Assembly (NCBI RefSeq): GCF_001696685.1
Contig: NZ_MBFG01000002.1
Span: forward strand, 49,700-113,699
From: Nosocomiicoccus ampullae
GTDB lineage: Bacteria > Bacillota > Bacilli > Staphylococcales > Salinicoccaceae
DNA length: 64,000 nucleotides
Direction of reading: 5' to 3'
Made by a program: the position numbers and the translations under genes. Positions 20,281 to 30,328 of this stretch are shown here, piece after piece (within the stretch, counting starts at the first letter, position 1; each line of letters begins with the position of its first letter). Below the pieces are notes generated by a model. That model was not told the origin of the DNA and searched no databases. It saw nothing but the letters and a program-made list of their open reading frames with translations.

Positions 20281-20973
20281 ATGTCACAATTTACTCAAGC
20301 ACAAAATATAACTGAATTAGATAAAAAAATTAACGCTTATGTCACGCGTGGATATGAACCGAATGAATTAACTGTATTTACCGCTCACCCAGTTCCCGAA
20401 CTTTTACACAAATATAGTGGACTAAACGAAGCGATTATCACCGATGAAACAACAGATGCTTCTGTTTTTAAAGATTTTACCGATGAAGAACTCATCGAGG
20501 TTTCAAATTCACTCGATCAAGGCGAGTATTTGTTATTCATCTTTAATGAAGATGATAAAAATAAACAAGAAGCACCTGGAAAATTTGAACTACATGAAGA
20601 ACAACTCGTCGCGAATAAACATACTGTTGACGCAGGCGAAGTAAATGTTAGAAAACGTGTAAAAACACGTGAAGAAGAAGTCGATGTACCGATTCAAAAA
20701 GATTCCGTCACTATCGAACGTCATAAGTTTGAAGAAGAGCCGTTATTATCAGAATACAATAACGCTGAAGACACTGACGACATCAACGTTACGCGTATAC
20801 CAGTGACTCGAGAGCGTATTCGTATTATTAAAGAGCAAGTCGTTTCCGAAGAAATTGTTATTCGAAAAGAAGTTACAGAAGAAGTAAAACATATTAAAGA
20901 CACCGTCCAATACGATGACATTGAAGTCGATAAGACTGGTGATAATTTAAATGTAACAGAGAGAGAAAAATAA
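20281..20973 (+). CDS. Stress protein with YflT-like N-terminus and YsnF/DUF2382 domain
   Basis: The 230-residue acidic protein has two parts. Residues 1-95 resemble the general stress 17M/YflT family (NAYVTRGYEPNELTVFTAHP). Residues about 115-225 form a DUF2382 (YsnF/AvaK) region rich in charged strands: VNVRKRVKTREEEVDVPI, then RIPVTRERIRIIKEQVV. GGAG lies eight bases before the ATG. It follows the oxidoreductase by 44 bp and may share its transcript. A general stress role is inferred from the families; the biochemical function is unknown. Confidence 0.82.
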   Translation: MSQFTQAQNITELDKKINAYVTRGYEPNELTVFTAHPVPELLHKYSGLNEAIITDETTDASVFKDFTDEELIEVSNSLDQGEYLLFIFNEDDKNKQEAPGKFELHEEQLVANKHTVDAGEVNVRKRVKTREEEVDVPIQKDSVTIERHKFEEEPLLSEYNNAEDTDDINVTRIPVTRERIRIIKEQVVSEEIVIRKEVTEEVKHIKDTVQYDDIEVDKTGDNLNVTEREK

Positions 20974-20981
20974 GCACAAAA

Positions 20982-21010
20982 AACCCAGTAGCAATTTGAG
21001 CTACTGGGTT
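20982..21010. terminator. Bidirectional terminator between the stress gene and the surface protein gene
   Basis: The stem AACCCAGTAGC / GCTACTGGGTT (20982-20992 with 21000-21010) has A-rich bases before it and T-rich bases after it, and serves both convergent genes. Confidence 0.9.
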
Positions 21011-21034
21011 ATTTTTATATCTAAAGATTAACCT

Positions 21035-24000
21035 TTAGTCCTCTTTACGTCTTCTAGTTCCTGCAAGCATTGAAGTACCAATTAACAGAACTGCAGTAGC
21101 ACTTAATGCATTACTATCATTAGCCTCACCAGTGTTAGGTAAAACACTATTCTTCTGTACTTTAGGTAAATATTTAGCTGATTTTAATTTAGCAACGTCA
21201 GACTGGTTGTCGTCACTTAAATCAGTGTCTTCAGATTCAACAGAAGCCTCTTCTTCATCTTCAACTTGATCAGATTCCTCTGAATCTTCAACCACTTTGT
21301 CGTCTTCTGACACGTTATCATTTGACCCCTCTGAATCTTCAACAACTGTGTTGCCTTCTGACTCATTAGCATCTGATACTTCCGACGTTTCAACGACTAG
21401 GCCGCCCTTACCGTCTTTGCCATCTTTACCATCTTTTCCGTCTTTGCCGTCTTTACCGTCTTGGCCGTCTTTGCCGTCCTTACCGTCCTTGCCATCTTTA
21501 CCGTCTTGACCGTCCTTGCCATCTTTACCGTCTTGGCCATCTTTTCCGTCTTGACCGTCCTTACCATCTTTACCATCTAGGCCATCTTTACCGTCTTGAC
21601 CATCTAGGCCGTCTTGCCCGTCCTTGCCATCTTTACCGTCTTGGCCATCCTTACCGTCCTTGCCGTCTTTACCGTCTTGGCCGTCCTTACCGTCCTGGCC
21701 GTCATTACCGTCCTTACCGTCCTTGCCATCTTTACCGTCTTTACCATCTTTACCGTCTTGGCCATCTTTACCGTCTTGGCCGTCCTTGCCATCTTTACCG
21801 TCTTTTCCGTCTTTTCCGTCTTTACCGTCTTGGCCGTCTTTGCCGTCTTTTCCGTCTTTTCCGTCTTTACCGTCTTTACCGTCCGGTATAAATAACTCTT
21901 CGACACTACCTTCAACGACATTACCTAAATGATCTTCGAGCCACACTGTTACTAATGTGCCCGTTCTTCCATCACGTTCTACTGGCTCATGCTTAACACG
22001 GAGTGAGTCACCTTTTGGTCCTGGCTTTCTGTTATCAACCGTTAATGATAATGGTTCTCCATCAGCATATTCAGCAACAAGTTGGTAAGTACCATCTTCA
22101 TTTTCATTTACTTCAACTTTCTCTACACCTGGTAAATTGTATTCAATTAACGCATCAACAGCTTCTTTAAGAACTTGTCGAGAAACTTCTTTAAAGTAAT
22201 TATTTAGGAACTCTTCATGGTTATCCCCTGTAAAGTCTGGAGATACATTTGGATCTACTTCATAAAGTACTCTAACGCGTCCTTCTTTACCTTCTGTTAC
22301 TAATACGACTGTTCCTTCTTTAAGTTCCTTGTTTTCACGAGCAACCACATTGAAGTCTAAGATTTCTTCAGAGAAGCTATATACAGGCTTAACTTCCTCA
22401 ACAACTTGGACTAACCCTAAATCGACACTTAAGTTATCCTCACCTTTTAATGTCACTACTTTTTTAGAAGATTCATTTTCTAATAAAGTGAATTTTTCAG
22501 GGACAATAAACTCAACAGTATACTCTCCTTCGTATAGATCATAAAATCCATACTGACCATCTGAATCTGTTACAGTCGTTTGAACTGTGCGACCACTCGC
22601 ATCTTTTAGAAGTACTTGGATACCTGCAAGTCCTTCTTCATCTGCATCTTTTTGGCCATTGTTATTTGCATCTAACCATACATTACTACCAATTGTGAAT
22701 CTTTCTTCTTCAGCATATAATGGTAAACCTAGATTTAGAACATCTTTTCCATCAACAACTACAGTATTCACAAAGTCCACTACACCTGGACGGGATAATT
22801 CGTATTTGTCACCATCTGGGTTTTCAAATGTTAACGTATACGTACCATTCGCAACGTTTTCAAAGACATAATTACCGTTAGAATCTGTTACAGTTTCCAT
22901 CACACCATTTTCTGATGATAATGTAACTTTCACACCCTCAAGGCCTGGTTCACCTGGATTTTTACGACCATTTCTGTTTCTATCTAACCAAACAGAAGAT
23001 TTCACTGTAAATACCTCGAGTACTTGAGGCTCTTCACCTTCACCGACTGCTTCAGGCGTTAAATTATCAAGAGAAACGTCAAATTTAAATCCATCTGGAT
23101 TCGGTTCAATAACGACTCCATCGTTTTCTTTCACTTCTAGAGTTGTGAAAACCTTTAAGTCTTTTAATTCTTTGCCATCAGATGCTGATACTACTGCGTT
23201 AACAACATAACGTTCATATTTTTGAACTGGAATTTTATCTGATAATAAAACGACTTCACCATCTTTAACGATGTAGTCTACACCCTTCACAAGTTCGATT
23301 TTTGTAAATTTATCTGTATCATCTAGCGGTGGCGTATAGTTATGATAAATTGCATCTAATCTTGTACTTTTATTTAATTTTTTAGGATCATTAAATTTAT
23401 ACAGCTCGAGCACAACATTGTCTAAGTCGATGTTTTCTCCATAAACTTTAAAATCTGGACCTTCGTTCCCAAACAATCTATTTTGTCTGTCATACTTGGC
23501 AAGTGGATTAAGATATGTTGTCAATGTTACTTGTTTTTTATCAGTTTCAACATAACGAACACCTGTCTCGATATACTTATAGACTACTTTGCCATTTTCC
23601 ATATTACCATCTTTAGCTAGAGCTTCTTTTACACCGTAGTTTACTACGACTTCTTGTTGAAGTTTCTCACCTGCAAAGTCTAAGTCTAATAGATATGATT
23701 GGCCATCCTCAGTTTTATGTGCAGTATTCACTGTAGCGACAAACTTTAATAAACCTCTCACATTACTGTATCTTTCAACGTAATCTGTAAACGTGTACAC
23801 AACTTTGTTTTCTAATTCATTATATTCTCCAAATGCTATAACTTCTCCATTTGAAGATGAAAGATGTTGTGGACGCACGACTTTATTAAGTCCTCCTGGC
23901 CTAAAGTATTGACCCCAGTCAAATGTAAATTGTCCACCTTTTTTCACTGAATTATCGACATAAAAGTTACCACTAATTTCTAGATAGTCAAATTTATTAG

Positions 24001-24799
24001 GTGATAATTCATCTGCATTTTCAGATTCTGAACCTTTTACAATTTTAGCTTCTAAATTATTAATTGTTACTTTATCGTCTACTTGTTCTGTTTCAACTTC
24101 ACCATTATTTTTAGTGACATCATTCACTGTGTTAGTTGCAGTATTTGGACGTTGAAGCGAAGTTTGGATATTAACGTTGACGAGAACTTCTTGTTCAGTT
24201 CCGTTTGGAAGTTTAACTTTAACAGTAACTTTTGAACCATTCGCAACTGGTAGTTCAGTGACATCTTCATTCACTGTCGTTCCTTCTGGTAAATCCAATG
24301 CGTTAAGAATATCTTCAGACTTTAAATCTTGACCTTCTTCAAGACTTACTTCTACTTGTAGTGTTTCCTCTGGAAGATTTTTCTCTACAAAACCGCTTTC
24401 AATAATTTTGTTTTCTAGTTGTACTTCAGGTTGTTCTAATTGCTCAACATCTTCTTTAACTTCTAAAACATCTCGTTTATAATTTTCTTCTTGATCTATG
24501 TATTCTGTTTCATTGACATCTGCTTCTTCTACTTCATTTAAGTTGCTGTCATCAAGTAGTGGATCTAGATTTTCTTCGGGTAATGATACATCCTGAGACT
24601 CTTCATTATGTAACTCTAAATCGTTAGATACCTTTTCATCGTTAAAATTGTTTGCGTTTTCATTATCGAGTTCACTTGCTTCGGCATTATGACCAAACAT
24701 CAACATTGAACCAATTAAAATCGATCCTGCACCTACTGTAAATTTCCTGATTGAATACTTGTTTAAACGATTGGGTAAAAAATCATGTCTTTTTTTCAT
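21035..24799 (-). CDS. LPXTG-anchored Sdr-like surface adhesin with collagen-like stalk
   Basis: A 1254-residue cell-wall protein. In order: YSIRK signal peptide ([17 protein letters not shown], residues 14-30, cleavage near 42); acidic linker; an MSCRAMM-type adhesin region with [11 protein letters not shown] near 335, like the latch motif of Sdr and fibrinogen-binding proteins; two SdrD B-type/Cna-B domains near 598-700 and 702-800, with calcium-loop-like [11 protein letters not shown] and [11 protein letters not shown]; and an unassigned domain to 970. A collagen-like Gly-X-Asp stretch of 53 triplets (about 974-1132) takes the place of the usual Ser-Asp stalk. An acidic stem, LPNTG at 1220-1224, a hydrophobic helix and RRRKED follow. 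The ligand is unknown. Confidence 0.95.
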   Translation of the reverse strand: MKKRHDFLPNRLNKYSIRKFTVGAGSILIGSMLMFGHNAEASELDNENANNFNDEKVSNDLELHNEESQDVSLPEENLDPLLDDSNLNEVEEADVNETEYIDQEENYKRDVLEVKEDVEQLEQPEVQLENKIIESGFVEKNLPEETLQVEVSLEEGQDLKSEDILNALDLPEGTTVNEDVTELPVANGSKVTVKVKLPNGTEQEVLVNVNIQTSLQRPNTATNTVNDVTKNNGEVETEQVDDKVTINNLEAKIVKGSESENADELSPNKFDYLEISGNFYVDNSVKKGGQFTFDWGQYFRPGGLNKVVRPQHLSSSNGEVIAFGEYNELENKVVYTFTDYVERYSNVRGLLKFVATVNTAHKTEDGQSYLLDLDFAGEKLQQEVVVNYGVKEALAKDGNMENGKVVYKYIETGVRYVETDKKQVTLTTYLNPLAKYDRQNRLFGNEGPDFKVYGENIDLDNVVLELYKFNDPKKLNKSTRLDAIYHNYTPPLDDTDKFTKIELVKGVDYIVKDGEVVLLSDKIPVQKYERYVVNAVVSASDGKELKDLKVFTTLEVKENDGVVIEPNPDGFKFDVSLDNLTPEAVGEGEEPQVLEVFTVKSSVWLDRNRNGRKNPGEPGLEGVKVTLSSENGVMETVTDSNGNYVFENVANGTYTLTFENPDGDKYELSRPGVVDFVNTVVVDGKDVLNLGLPLYAEEERFTIGSNVWLDANNNGQKDADEEGLAGIQVLLKDASGRTVQTTVTDSDGQYGFYDLYEGEYTVEFIVPEKFTLLENESSKKVVTLKGEDNLSVDLGLVQVVEEVKPVYSFSEEILDFNVVARENKELKEGTVVLVTEGKEGRVRVLYEVDPNVSPDFTGDNHEEFLNNYFKEVSRQVLKEAVDALIEYNLPGVEKVEVNENEDGTYQLVAEYADGEPLSLTVDNRKPGPKGDSLRVKHEPVERDGRTGTLVTVWLEDHLGNVVEGSVEELFIPDGKDGKDGKDGKDGKDGQDGKDGKDGKDGKDGKDGQDGKDGQDGKDGKDGKDGKDGKDGNDGQDGKDGQDGKDGKDGKDGQDGKDGKDGQDGLDGQDGKDGLDGKDGKDGQDGKDGQDGKDGKDGQDGKDGKDGKDGKDGQDGKDGKDGKDGKDGKDGKGGLVVETSEVSDANESEGNTVVEDSEGSNDNVSEDDKVVEDSEESDQVEDEEEASVESEDTDLSDDNQSDVAKLKSAKYLPKVQKNSVLPNTGEANDSNALSATAVLLIGTSMLAGTRRRKED

Positions 24800-25019
24800 T
24801 GGCTATCTCCTTAATATGTTGTTGTACGTTTGTGCTTTTGTAATTGCCACGACATGCCCTGAAATAGAGCTTTTATTTTACAATAACTTAATTTCTCTTG
24901 ATGTCTATCATTCCCCCCTAAATGTCAAATTACATTTAGTATACAATAAGTCACAATAAAATACTGTCTGAAAATTATGTTTTTTTATATGTATGAGATA
25001 TTTAGTAAATTTAAAATGA

Positions 25020-25050
25020 AAAAACACACTTAAACTTTTGTTTAAGTGTG
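25020..25050 (-). terminator. Terminator after cysK
   Basis: The stem CACACTTAAAC / GTTTAAGTGTG (25025-25035 with 25040-25050) with a 4-base loop is followed on the minus strand by TTTTTTC. It lies 11 bp after the cysK stop. Confidence 0.88.
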
Positions 25051-25060
25051 CTAATCTACA

Positions 25061-25996
25061 TTATTCAAAATCAAATAGTGGAGTTGAAAGATATCTTTCA
25101 CCGTTTGATGGTAATACAGTTACAACCGTTTTCCCTTTACCTAATTTTTTCGCTTCTTCAAGTGCTGCATATATTGCTGCTCCAGATGAAATACCTCCGA
25201 GTATTCCTTCTTCTTTTGCTAATTTTCTAGCATATTCGAATGCTGTTTCATTCTCTACTGTAACGACACCGTCATAAATTTCTGTGTCTAATGTGTCTGG
25301 TACAAATCCTGCACCGAGTCCTTGTAATTTGTGTGGACTTGCTTCTCCACCTGATAATACCGGTGAATCTGCAGGTTCTAACGCGTAAACTTTTGTGTCT
25401 CTGTTATGCTCTTTTAATACGTGTCCAACACCAGTTACTGTTCCACCTGTTCCAACACCCGCAATAAATGCATCGATCGTAAACCCTGCACTTTTCGCTT
25501 GTTCTACAAGTTCTGGTCCTGTTGTGTTTTCATGGATTTTAGGGTTTGCTGGGTTTTCGAATTGTTGTGGCATGAAGTAACCATCTTTTTCAGCAAGTTC
25601 ATTCGCTTTAGCAATTGCGCCTTTCATCCCTTCGGCACCTGGAGTAAGCACTAATTCTGCTCCGTATGCTTTTAGTAAATTACGACGTTCTTTACTCATC
25701 GTGTCAGGCATCACTAAAACTGCTTTGTACCCTTTACTCGCAGCAACCATCGCAAGACCAATTCCAGTGTTTCCACTTGTTGGCTCTACAATTGTTGTAT
25801 CCTTCGTTAATTTTCCTGCTTCTTCAGCAGCTTCAATCATCGCAAAAGCGATACGATCTTTTACCGATGAACCAGGGTTCATGAATTCTAGTTTGACGTA
25901 AACATCCGCCATATTATCATCTGTTAATCTGTTTAACTTTACGAGTGGCGTATTACCAATCGTTTCAGTAATATTATTAAATACTTTGTTAGACAT
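25061..25996 (-). CDS. cysK: Cysteine synthase (O-acetylserine thiol-lyase)
   Basis: A PLP enzyme that makes cysteine from O-acetylserine and sulfide. The 311-residue protein has [18 protein letters not shown] at the start, the PLP lysine in [10 protein letters not shown], the substrate loop [10 protein letters not shown] and the phosphate cup [10 protein letters not shown]. The ATG at 25996 follows AGGAGG by eight bases; upstream in-frame sequence does not resemble the family. In relatives it follows hslO in the ftsH region; here two palindromic elements lie between hslO and cysK. Confidence 0.96.
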   Translation of the reverse strand: MSNKVFNNITETIGNTPLVKLNRLTDDNMADVYVKLEFMNPGSSVKDRIAFAMIEAAEEAGKLTKDTTIVEPTSGNTGIGLAMVAASKGYKAVLVMPDTMSKERRNLLKAYGAELVLTPGAEGMKGAIAKANELAEKDGYFMPQQFENPANPKIHENTTGPELVEQAKSAGFTIDAFIAGVGTGGTVTGVGHVLKEHNRDTKVYALEPADSPVLSGGEASPHKLQGLGAGFVPDTLDTEIYDGVVTVENETAFEYARKLAKEEGILGGISSGAAIYAALEEAKKLGKGKTVVTVLPSNGERYLSTPLFDFE

Positions 25997-26159
25997 AAAA
26001 TGTCCTCCTATTTTTATTTCATAGTAAGTAACTATGAATATAACACGGTAGGGATAGAATTGCAAATGTGATGCTTAGTTATGGTAGGATTTACTGGAAA
26101 TTACTGGTGGATTGGATTTTTCATCTTATAAAGTTTAATAATACACTTTTGCGTGGTTG

Positions 26160-26336
26160 TATTTAACAAAAATTTTCGGGTTTTGTTAGATATCCGGATT
26201 TATTTAACATATTTCGCCCGTGGCGATCACTTTTTGTTAAATATATTTTTTTATCTAACAAAAACGGTGCTGAATCCCGGGAATTTGTTAATTATCTCGA
26301 TATATCTAACAGATTCAGTAATTATCTGTTAAATAA
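26160..26336. repeat. Palindromic repeat element, copy B
   Basis: A complete 177-bp copy. Terminal half-boxes TATTTAACA (26160-26168) and TGTTAAATA (26327-26335) form inverted repeats. Between them lie three 26-bp boxes TGTTA-N16-TAACA at 26184-26209, 26235-26260 and 26286-26311. Spacers are 15, 25, 25 and 15 bp. The first box has central TCCGGA, while the middle box has a T-rich centre. It lies in the gap between cysK and hslO. Confidence 0.9.
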
Positions 26337-26405
26337 CCACATCGCTAGCGAGACGGAAGGCCCGTTCAGTTCTTAAAAGTGTAATAACGCTCTTTATCAA
26401 AATTT

Positions 26406-26582
26406 TATTTAACAAAAATATCCGTATATTGTTAGATATCTGATTTTATTTAACATATTTCGCCCGTGGCGATCACTTTTTGTTAAATATATTGTTTTAT
26501 CTAACAAAAACGGCGCTGAATCCCGAGTATTTGTTAATTATCTCGATATATCTAACAGATTCGAAGAATTTTTGTAAATTAA
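26406..26582. repeat. Palindromic repeat element, copy C
   Basis: A second 177-bp copy in the same orientation, 246 bp downstream of B. Boxes lie at 26430-26455, 26481-26506 and 26532-26557. The spacer 26456-26480 is identical to that of B, as is the third box. Its right half-box is worn to TGTAAATTA. Between B and C lie 69 bp with no gene. Confidence 0.9.
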
Positions 26583-26597
26583 AACACAGCACAGCAC

Positions 26598-26640
26598 AAA
26601 AAATCGCCCGGAAACACGAATCTGTTCGTATTTTCGGGCG
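26598..26640 (-). terminator. Terminator after hslO
   Basis: The long stem CGCCCG...CGGGCG (26605-26640), with an inner ACGAA/TTCGT pairing, is followed on the minus strand by ATTTTTTG. It lies about 85 bp after the hslO stop. Confidence 0.8.
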
Positions 26641-26725
26641 TCACACAAATTACACACCGCGGTAGATGAACTACCTCATCCCGCACTATTCGAGGCAAAA
26701 CCGGATATTCTCCGGCACGGCAATT

Positions 26726-27595
26726 TTATTCTTCTAAAAGTGCTTCGAGCTCTTCTTTTTCGATCCAAACATCGTTGCGGCAGAAGTTACATACTGCTTC
26801 AGCCCCACCGTCTTCTTCGATCATTTGTTTGATTTCGTCTTTTTCTAGTGATGCAATCGCGTTGATGAATCGTTCTTTACTACATGTACATTCGAATTCT
26901 ACTGGCATTTCATCGAGTTTACGCCAAGAGTCACCGAGTACTTCATCGACGATTTGTTCTGGTGTTAAATTGTCGTCGATCATTTGTGAAATTGGACGCA
27001 TCTCGCTCGCGATTTTTTCTAGACATGTAATCGTCTCTTCGCTTGCTGCTGGTAGTACTTGAATGACGAGTCCACCTGCTGCTTTGACAGTGTTATCTGG
27101 ATTAACGAGTACACCGAGTGCAACGATTGATGGGACTTGTTCTGAGTGATAGAAGTAATAAGAGAAGTCTTCACCGAGTTCTCCTGAAATAAGTTCAACT
27201 GAACCGACAAAGTTGTCTTTAAGTCCGATATCTTTTGCGACTCTTAAATACCCGTTCGTACCAACTGCACGACTCACGTCGAGTTTCCCTTGAGCGTTTA
27301 AGTCAAAGTGTACGTCTGGGTGTTGCACGTATCCACGTACGTGACCGTTCGCATCTGCGTCTGTCACGATTGCACCGATCGGTCCGCCACCTTCTACTGT
27401 GACTGTGACTTTATCTTTTCCTTTTAATATTGCACCTAATACTACAGTTGCTGTCATTGTACGACCTAACGCTGCAGCTGCTGTTGGGTATGCTTTATGA
27501 CGATTTACAGCTTCATTTACTGTATCTGTTGTATCTAGTGAAAAAATTCTTACTTCATCGTTTAAACCTAATCCACGTATTAACTTATCTGCCAT
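26726..27595 (-). CDS. hslO: Hsp33 redox-regulated chaperonin
   Basis: Hsp33 is a holdase chaperone switched on by oxidative unfolding. The protein, 289 residues from the ATG at 27595 (GGAGG eight bases upstream), ends with the zinc redox switch: CTCS near 235 and CNFC near 268, four Cys in all. The N-terminal substrate domain has VEGGGPIGAIVTDA and VRGYVQHPDV. It follows ftsH, which has its own terminator just upstream of this gene. Confidence 0.96.
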   Translation of the reverse strand: MADKLIRGLGLNDEVRIFSLDTTDTVNEAVNRHKAYPTAAAALGRTMTATVVLGAILKGKDKVTVTVEGGGPIGAIVTDADANGHVRGYVQHPDVHFDLNAQGKLDVSRAVGTNGYLRVAKDIGLKDNFVGSVELISGELGEDFSYYFYHSEQVPSIVALGVLVNPDNTVKAAGGLVIQVLPAASEETITCLEKIASEMRPISQMIDDNLTPEQIVDEVLGDSWRKLDEMPVEFECTCSKERFINAIASLEKDEIKQMIEEDGGAEAVCNFCRNDVWIEKEELEALLEE

Positions 27596-27613
27596 GTTTA
27601 TTTCCTCCATAAT

Positions 27614-27641
27614 AAAAGTCGCCTAACTCGAGGCGACTTTT
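27614..27641 (-). terminator. Terminator after ftsH
   Basis: The stem AAAAGTCGCCT / AGGCGACTTTT (27614-27624 with 27631-27641) lies directly after the ftsH stop, with a T-rich 3' side on the minus strand. Confidence 0.88.
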
Positions 27642-27643
27642 CG

Positions 27644-29713
27644 TTATTTGTTATCTCTATCGTCTTGTACGTCACGTTGTTCGTTTGGACCTTTTGGATC
27701 CACGTCTTCTGTAACGTCTTCGTCTTCTGTCATTTCTGGACGAGAAACTTCTTCCTCGTTATCAGATACGTCTTCATGACGTTGTAACTTTTCTTTGATT
27801 TCTTCGTATGAATGACCAACTTTTTCATCATCTTCAGTATCTTCTTCTAGATGACTATCATCATACTTACGTTCAGGTAATTTTCCGTCGTGGAATAACC
27901 CTTCTATTTGTTCGCGGTCTAACGTCTCTTCGACGAGTAACGTTTCCGCAATTAATGTTAATTGTTCTTGATGCGTCGTTAAGATTTCGTGACATCTTTC
28001 GTACGCTTCTTTAACAATCTTTTGAACTTCTAAGTCAATTTCATAAGCAAATTTATCTGAGTAACTCTTCTCGTGACCCATTTCTTTACCTAAGAATACT
28101 TGACCGCCTGTTTCACCAAATTGGATTGGCCCAAGTTTTTCACTCATACCAAATTCCATTACCATTTTTCTAGCGAGACTTGTCGTTCTTTGGAAGTCGT
28201 TATGTGCACCTGTTGATGCTTCACCAAACGTAACTTCTTCTGCAACACGTCCACCGAGTAATCCAACGATTCGGTCTTGAAGCTCTGGTTTTGTCATAAA
28301 GTAGCGATCTTCTTTAGGAAGCATCACGGCATATCCGCCTGCTTGACCACGCGGAACAATCGTAACTTTGTGAACTGTTTCTGCTTCGTCTAACACCATA
28401 CCGATTACTGTATGTCCAGCTTCGTGGAACGCAACGATACGACGTTCTTTTTCACTCATAACGCGAGATTTCTTAGCAGGACCTGCGATTACGCGGTCTG
28501 TCGCTTCGTCTACGTCTCGCATGTCAATCGTATTTTTACCCGCACGAGTCGCAACAAGTGCTGCTTCGTTTAGTAAGTTTTCTAAATCTGCACCTGAGAA
28601 TCCAGGCGTACGTTGTGCGATTGCTTTTAAGTCGACTGTTTCGTCTAACGGCTTGTTACGTGAGTGTACTTTAAGTACAGCTTCACGGCCTTTTACGTCA
28701 GGTAATCCGACTTGAATTTGTCTATCAAAACGACCAGGACGTAATAATGCCGGGTCTAAAATATCTGCACGGTTTGTTGCAGCGATCATAATAATACCTT
28801 CGTTGCCTGCAAACCCGTCCATTTCTACGAGTAATTGGTTGAGTGTTTGTTCACGTTCATCGTGTCCACCACCGACACCTGCACCACGTTGACGACCGAC
28901 AGCATCGATTTCGTCAATAAAGATAATACATGGTGAATTTTTCTTTGCTTGTTCGAATAAGTCACGTACACGTGACGCACCAACACCGACGAACATCTCC
29001 ACGAAATCAGAACCTGAAATCGAGAAGAATGGAACGCCTGCTTCACCTGCTACTGCACGTGCAATTAATGTTTTACCTGTACCTGGAGGTCCGGTTAATA
29101 GTACCCCTTTCGGAATACGCGCACCCATTTTATCGAATTTGCGGTGATCTTTTAAGAAGTCCACAACCTCGATAAGTTCTGCTTTTTCTTCATCTGCTCC
29201 GGCAACATCTGTAAAGCGTGTTTTTGATTTCGTGTTATCAAATTGCTTCGCCTTACTTTTACCGAAGTTCATCATGCGGTTTCCACCGCCACCTTGTGCA
29301 TTAGACATTAAGAATAAGAAGAAGAATAGAATCACAAGTAGCGGTATGAACGTAAATAACATTCCTGTCCACGGGCTTTGTTCTTTTGCTGGTTCAACGT
29401 TAAATTTAAGGTCGTTGTCTTTCTTAGCTGTTTCTAAAATTGAATCTAAATCTCCAGTTGCATTATAAGGAATCACTGTATGGAATGATTCATGATCTTC
29501 CTGATCTTTTAGTTTACCTTTAACAAGATACACATTATTTTCAGGCTGAATCGTCATTTTTTCTATATTTTGATTTTCTAAAGCTTCGATAAATGGTTTG
29601 TACTGCAGCTCTTTATCTGCTTGAGTGCCGCCATTTAAGCTTTGGAATATACCGAATAATATTACTGCTAGAATTGCTAAAAGCAATATATTACGGCCAG
29701 TATTTTTAGGCAT
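27644..29713 (-). CDS. ftsH: ATP-dependent zinc metalloprotease FtsH
   Basis: A membrane AAA+ protease that degrades misfolded and regulatory membrane proteins. In the 689-residue protein: transmembrane helix at 8-24, a short extracellular domain, a second helix at about 117-136, Walker A GPPGTGKT at 208-215, the SRH region (RPGRFDRQI), and zinc site HEAGH near 430. The C-terminal 70 residues are an unusually long acidic tail ([14 protein letters not shown] onward). It lies downstream of hpt. Confidence 0.97.
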   Translation of the reverse strand: MPKNTGRNILLLAILAVILFGIFQSLNGGTQADKELQYKPFIEALENQNIEKMTIQPENNVYLVKGKLKDQEDHESFHTVIPYNATGDLDSILETAKKDNDLKFNVEPAKEQSPWTGMLFTFIPLLVILFFFLFLMSNAQGGGGNRMMNFGKSKAKQFDNTKSKTRFTDVAGADEEKAELIEVVDFLKDHRKFDKMGARIPKGVLLTGPPGTGKTLIARAVAGEAGVPFFSISGSDFVEMFVGVGASRVRDLFEQAKKNSPCIIFIDEIDAVGRQRGAGVGGGHDEREQTLNQLLVEMDGFAGNEGIIMIAATNRADILDPALLRPGRFDRQIQVGLPDVKGREAVLKVHSRNKPLDETVDLKAIAQRTPGFSGADLENLLNEAALVATRAGKNTIDMRDVDEATDRVIAGPAKKSRVMSEKERRIVAFHEAGHTVIGMVLDEAETVHKVTIVPRGQAGGYAVMLPKEDRYFMTKPELQDRIVGLLGGRVAEEVTFGEASTGAHNDFQRTTSLARKMVMEFGMSEKLGPIQFGETGGQVFLGKEMGHEKSYSDKFAYEIDLEVQKIVKEAYERCHEILTTHQEQLTLIAETLLVEETLDREQIEGLFHDGKLPERKYDDSHLEEDTEDDEKVGHSYEEIKEKLQRHEDVSDNEEEVSRPEMTEDEDVTEDVDPKGPNEQRDVQDDRDNK

Positions 29714-29785
29714 CCGTAATCCTCCGTTTCTATTACACTAAAAGAAATATTAACAAAATTAACATATATTATCTACTGTTATGCA

Positions 29786-30328
29786 TTAGTTATATAGTTC
29801 TGGTTTTAGTAAACCGATATATGGCAAGTTACGATAGTTTTCATTAAAATCTAGTCCGTAACCGACGACGAATCCTTCAGGAATTGTCGTACCGATATAT
29901 TTAACGTCGACTTCTAGTTTACGTTCAGGTACTGGCTTATCTAAAAGCGTAACAACTTCAACACTCTCAGCTTTTCTAGAACGTAAAAAGTCGATGATAT
30001 AGTTAAGAGTCGCACCTGTTTCGACGATATCTTCTACAATTACGACGTGACGCCCTTCAATTGACGTCGATAAGTCTTTCAGTATCTTTACTTCTCCTGT
30101 CGATTTTGTTCCGACGTAACTCGACACGTCCATAAAGTCCATTTCTAAGTGTGTATCGACGTACTTTACGAGGTCTCCCATAAACATGATCGAGCCTTTT
30201 AATAGCGCCACAAAAACCGGATTTTTACCATCGTAATCACGTGTTAACTCAGAAGCAAGTCGTTTCGTAATTTCTTTAATATCTTCTTCGCTAAAAAGTA
30301 TTTCATCAATATCATTTCTAAGCGTCAT
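29786..30328 (-). CDS. hpt: Hypoxanthine phosphoribosyltransferase
   Basis: A purine salvage enzyme that makes IMP/GMP from hypoxanthine/guanine and PRPP. The protein has 180 residues from the ATG at 30328 (GAGGAG upstream). The PRPP-binding motif VVIVEDIVETGATL and the flexible-loop region DVSSYVGTKSTG are intact. It overlaps the tilS 3' end by 11 bp; the tilS-hpt-ftsH order is standard for the group. Confidence 0.96.
   Translation of the reverse strand: MTLRNDIDEILFSEEDIKEITKRLASELTRDYDGKNPVFVALLKGSIMFMGDLVKYVDTHLEMDFMDVSSYVGTKSTGEVKILKDLSTSIEGRHVVIVEDIVETGATLNYIIDFLRSRKAESVEVVTLLDKPVPERKLEVDVKYIGTTIPEGFVVGYGLDFNENYRNLPYIGLLKPELYN

Noticed and set aside
21604..21932. Long open frames on both strands over the collagen-coding region ([12 protein letters not shown] and TVKTVK-type proteins)
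   Set aside because: They are by-products of the 9-bp-scale repeats encoding Gly-X-Asp; only the adhesin frame has a signal, domains and anchor.
24894..24960. TTGACA (minus strand) before the adhesin gene as a promoter
   Set aside because: No acceptable -10 at 16-18 bp, so I did not annotate it.
26184..26557. Array of 26-bp repeats with 25-bp spacers looked CRISPR-like
   Set aside because: The repeats are degenerate palindromes, spacers recur between copies, units stop after three boxes and no cas genes are near.
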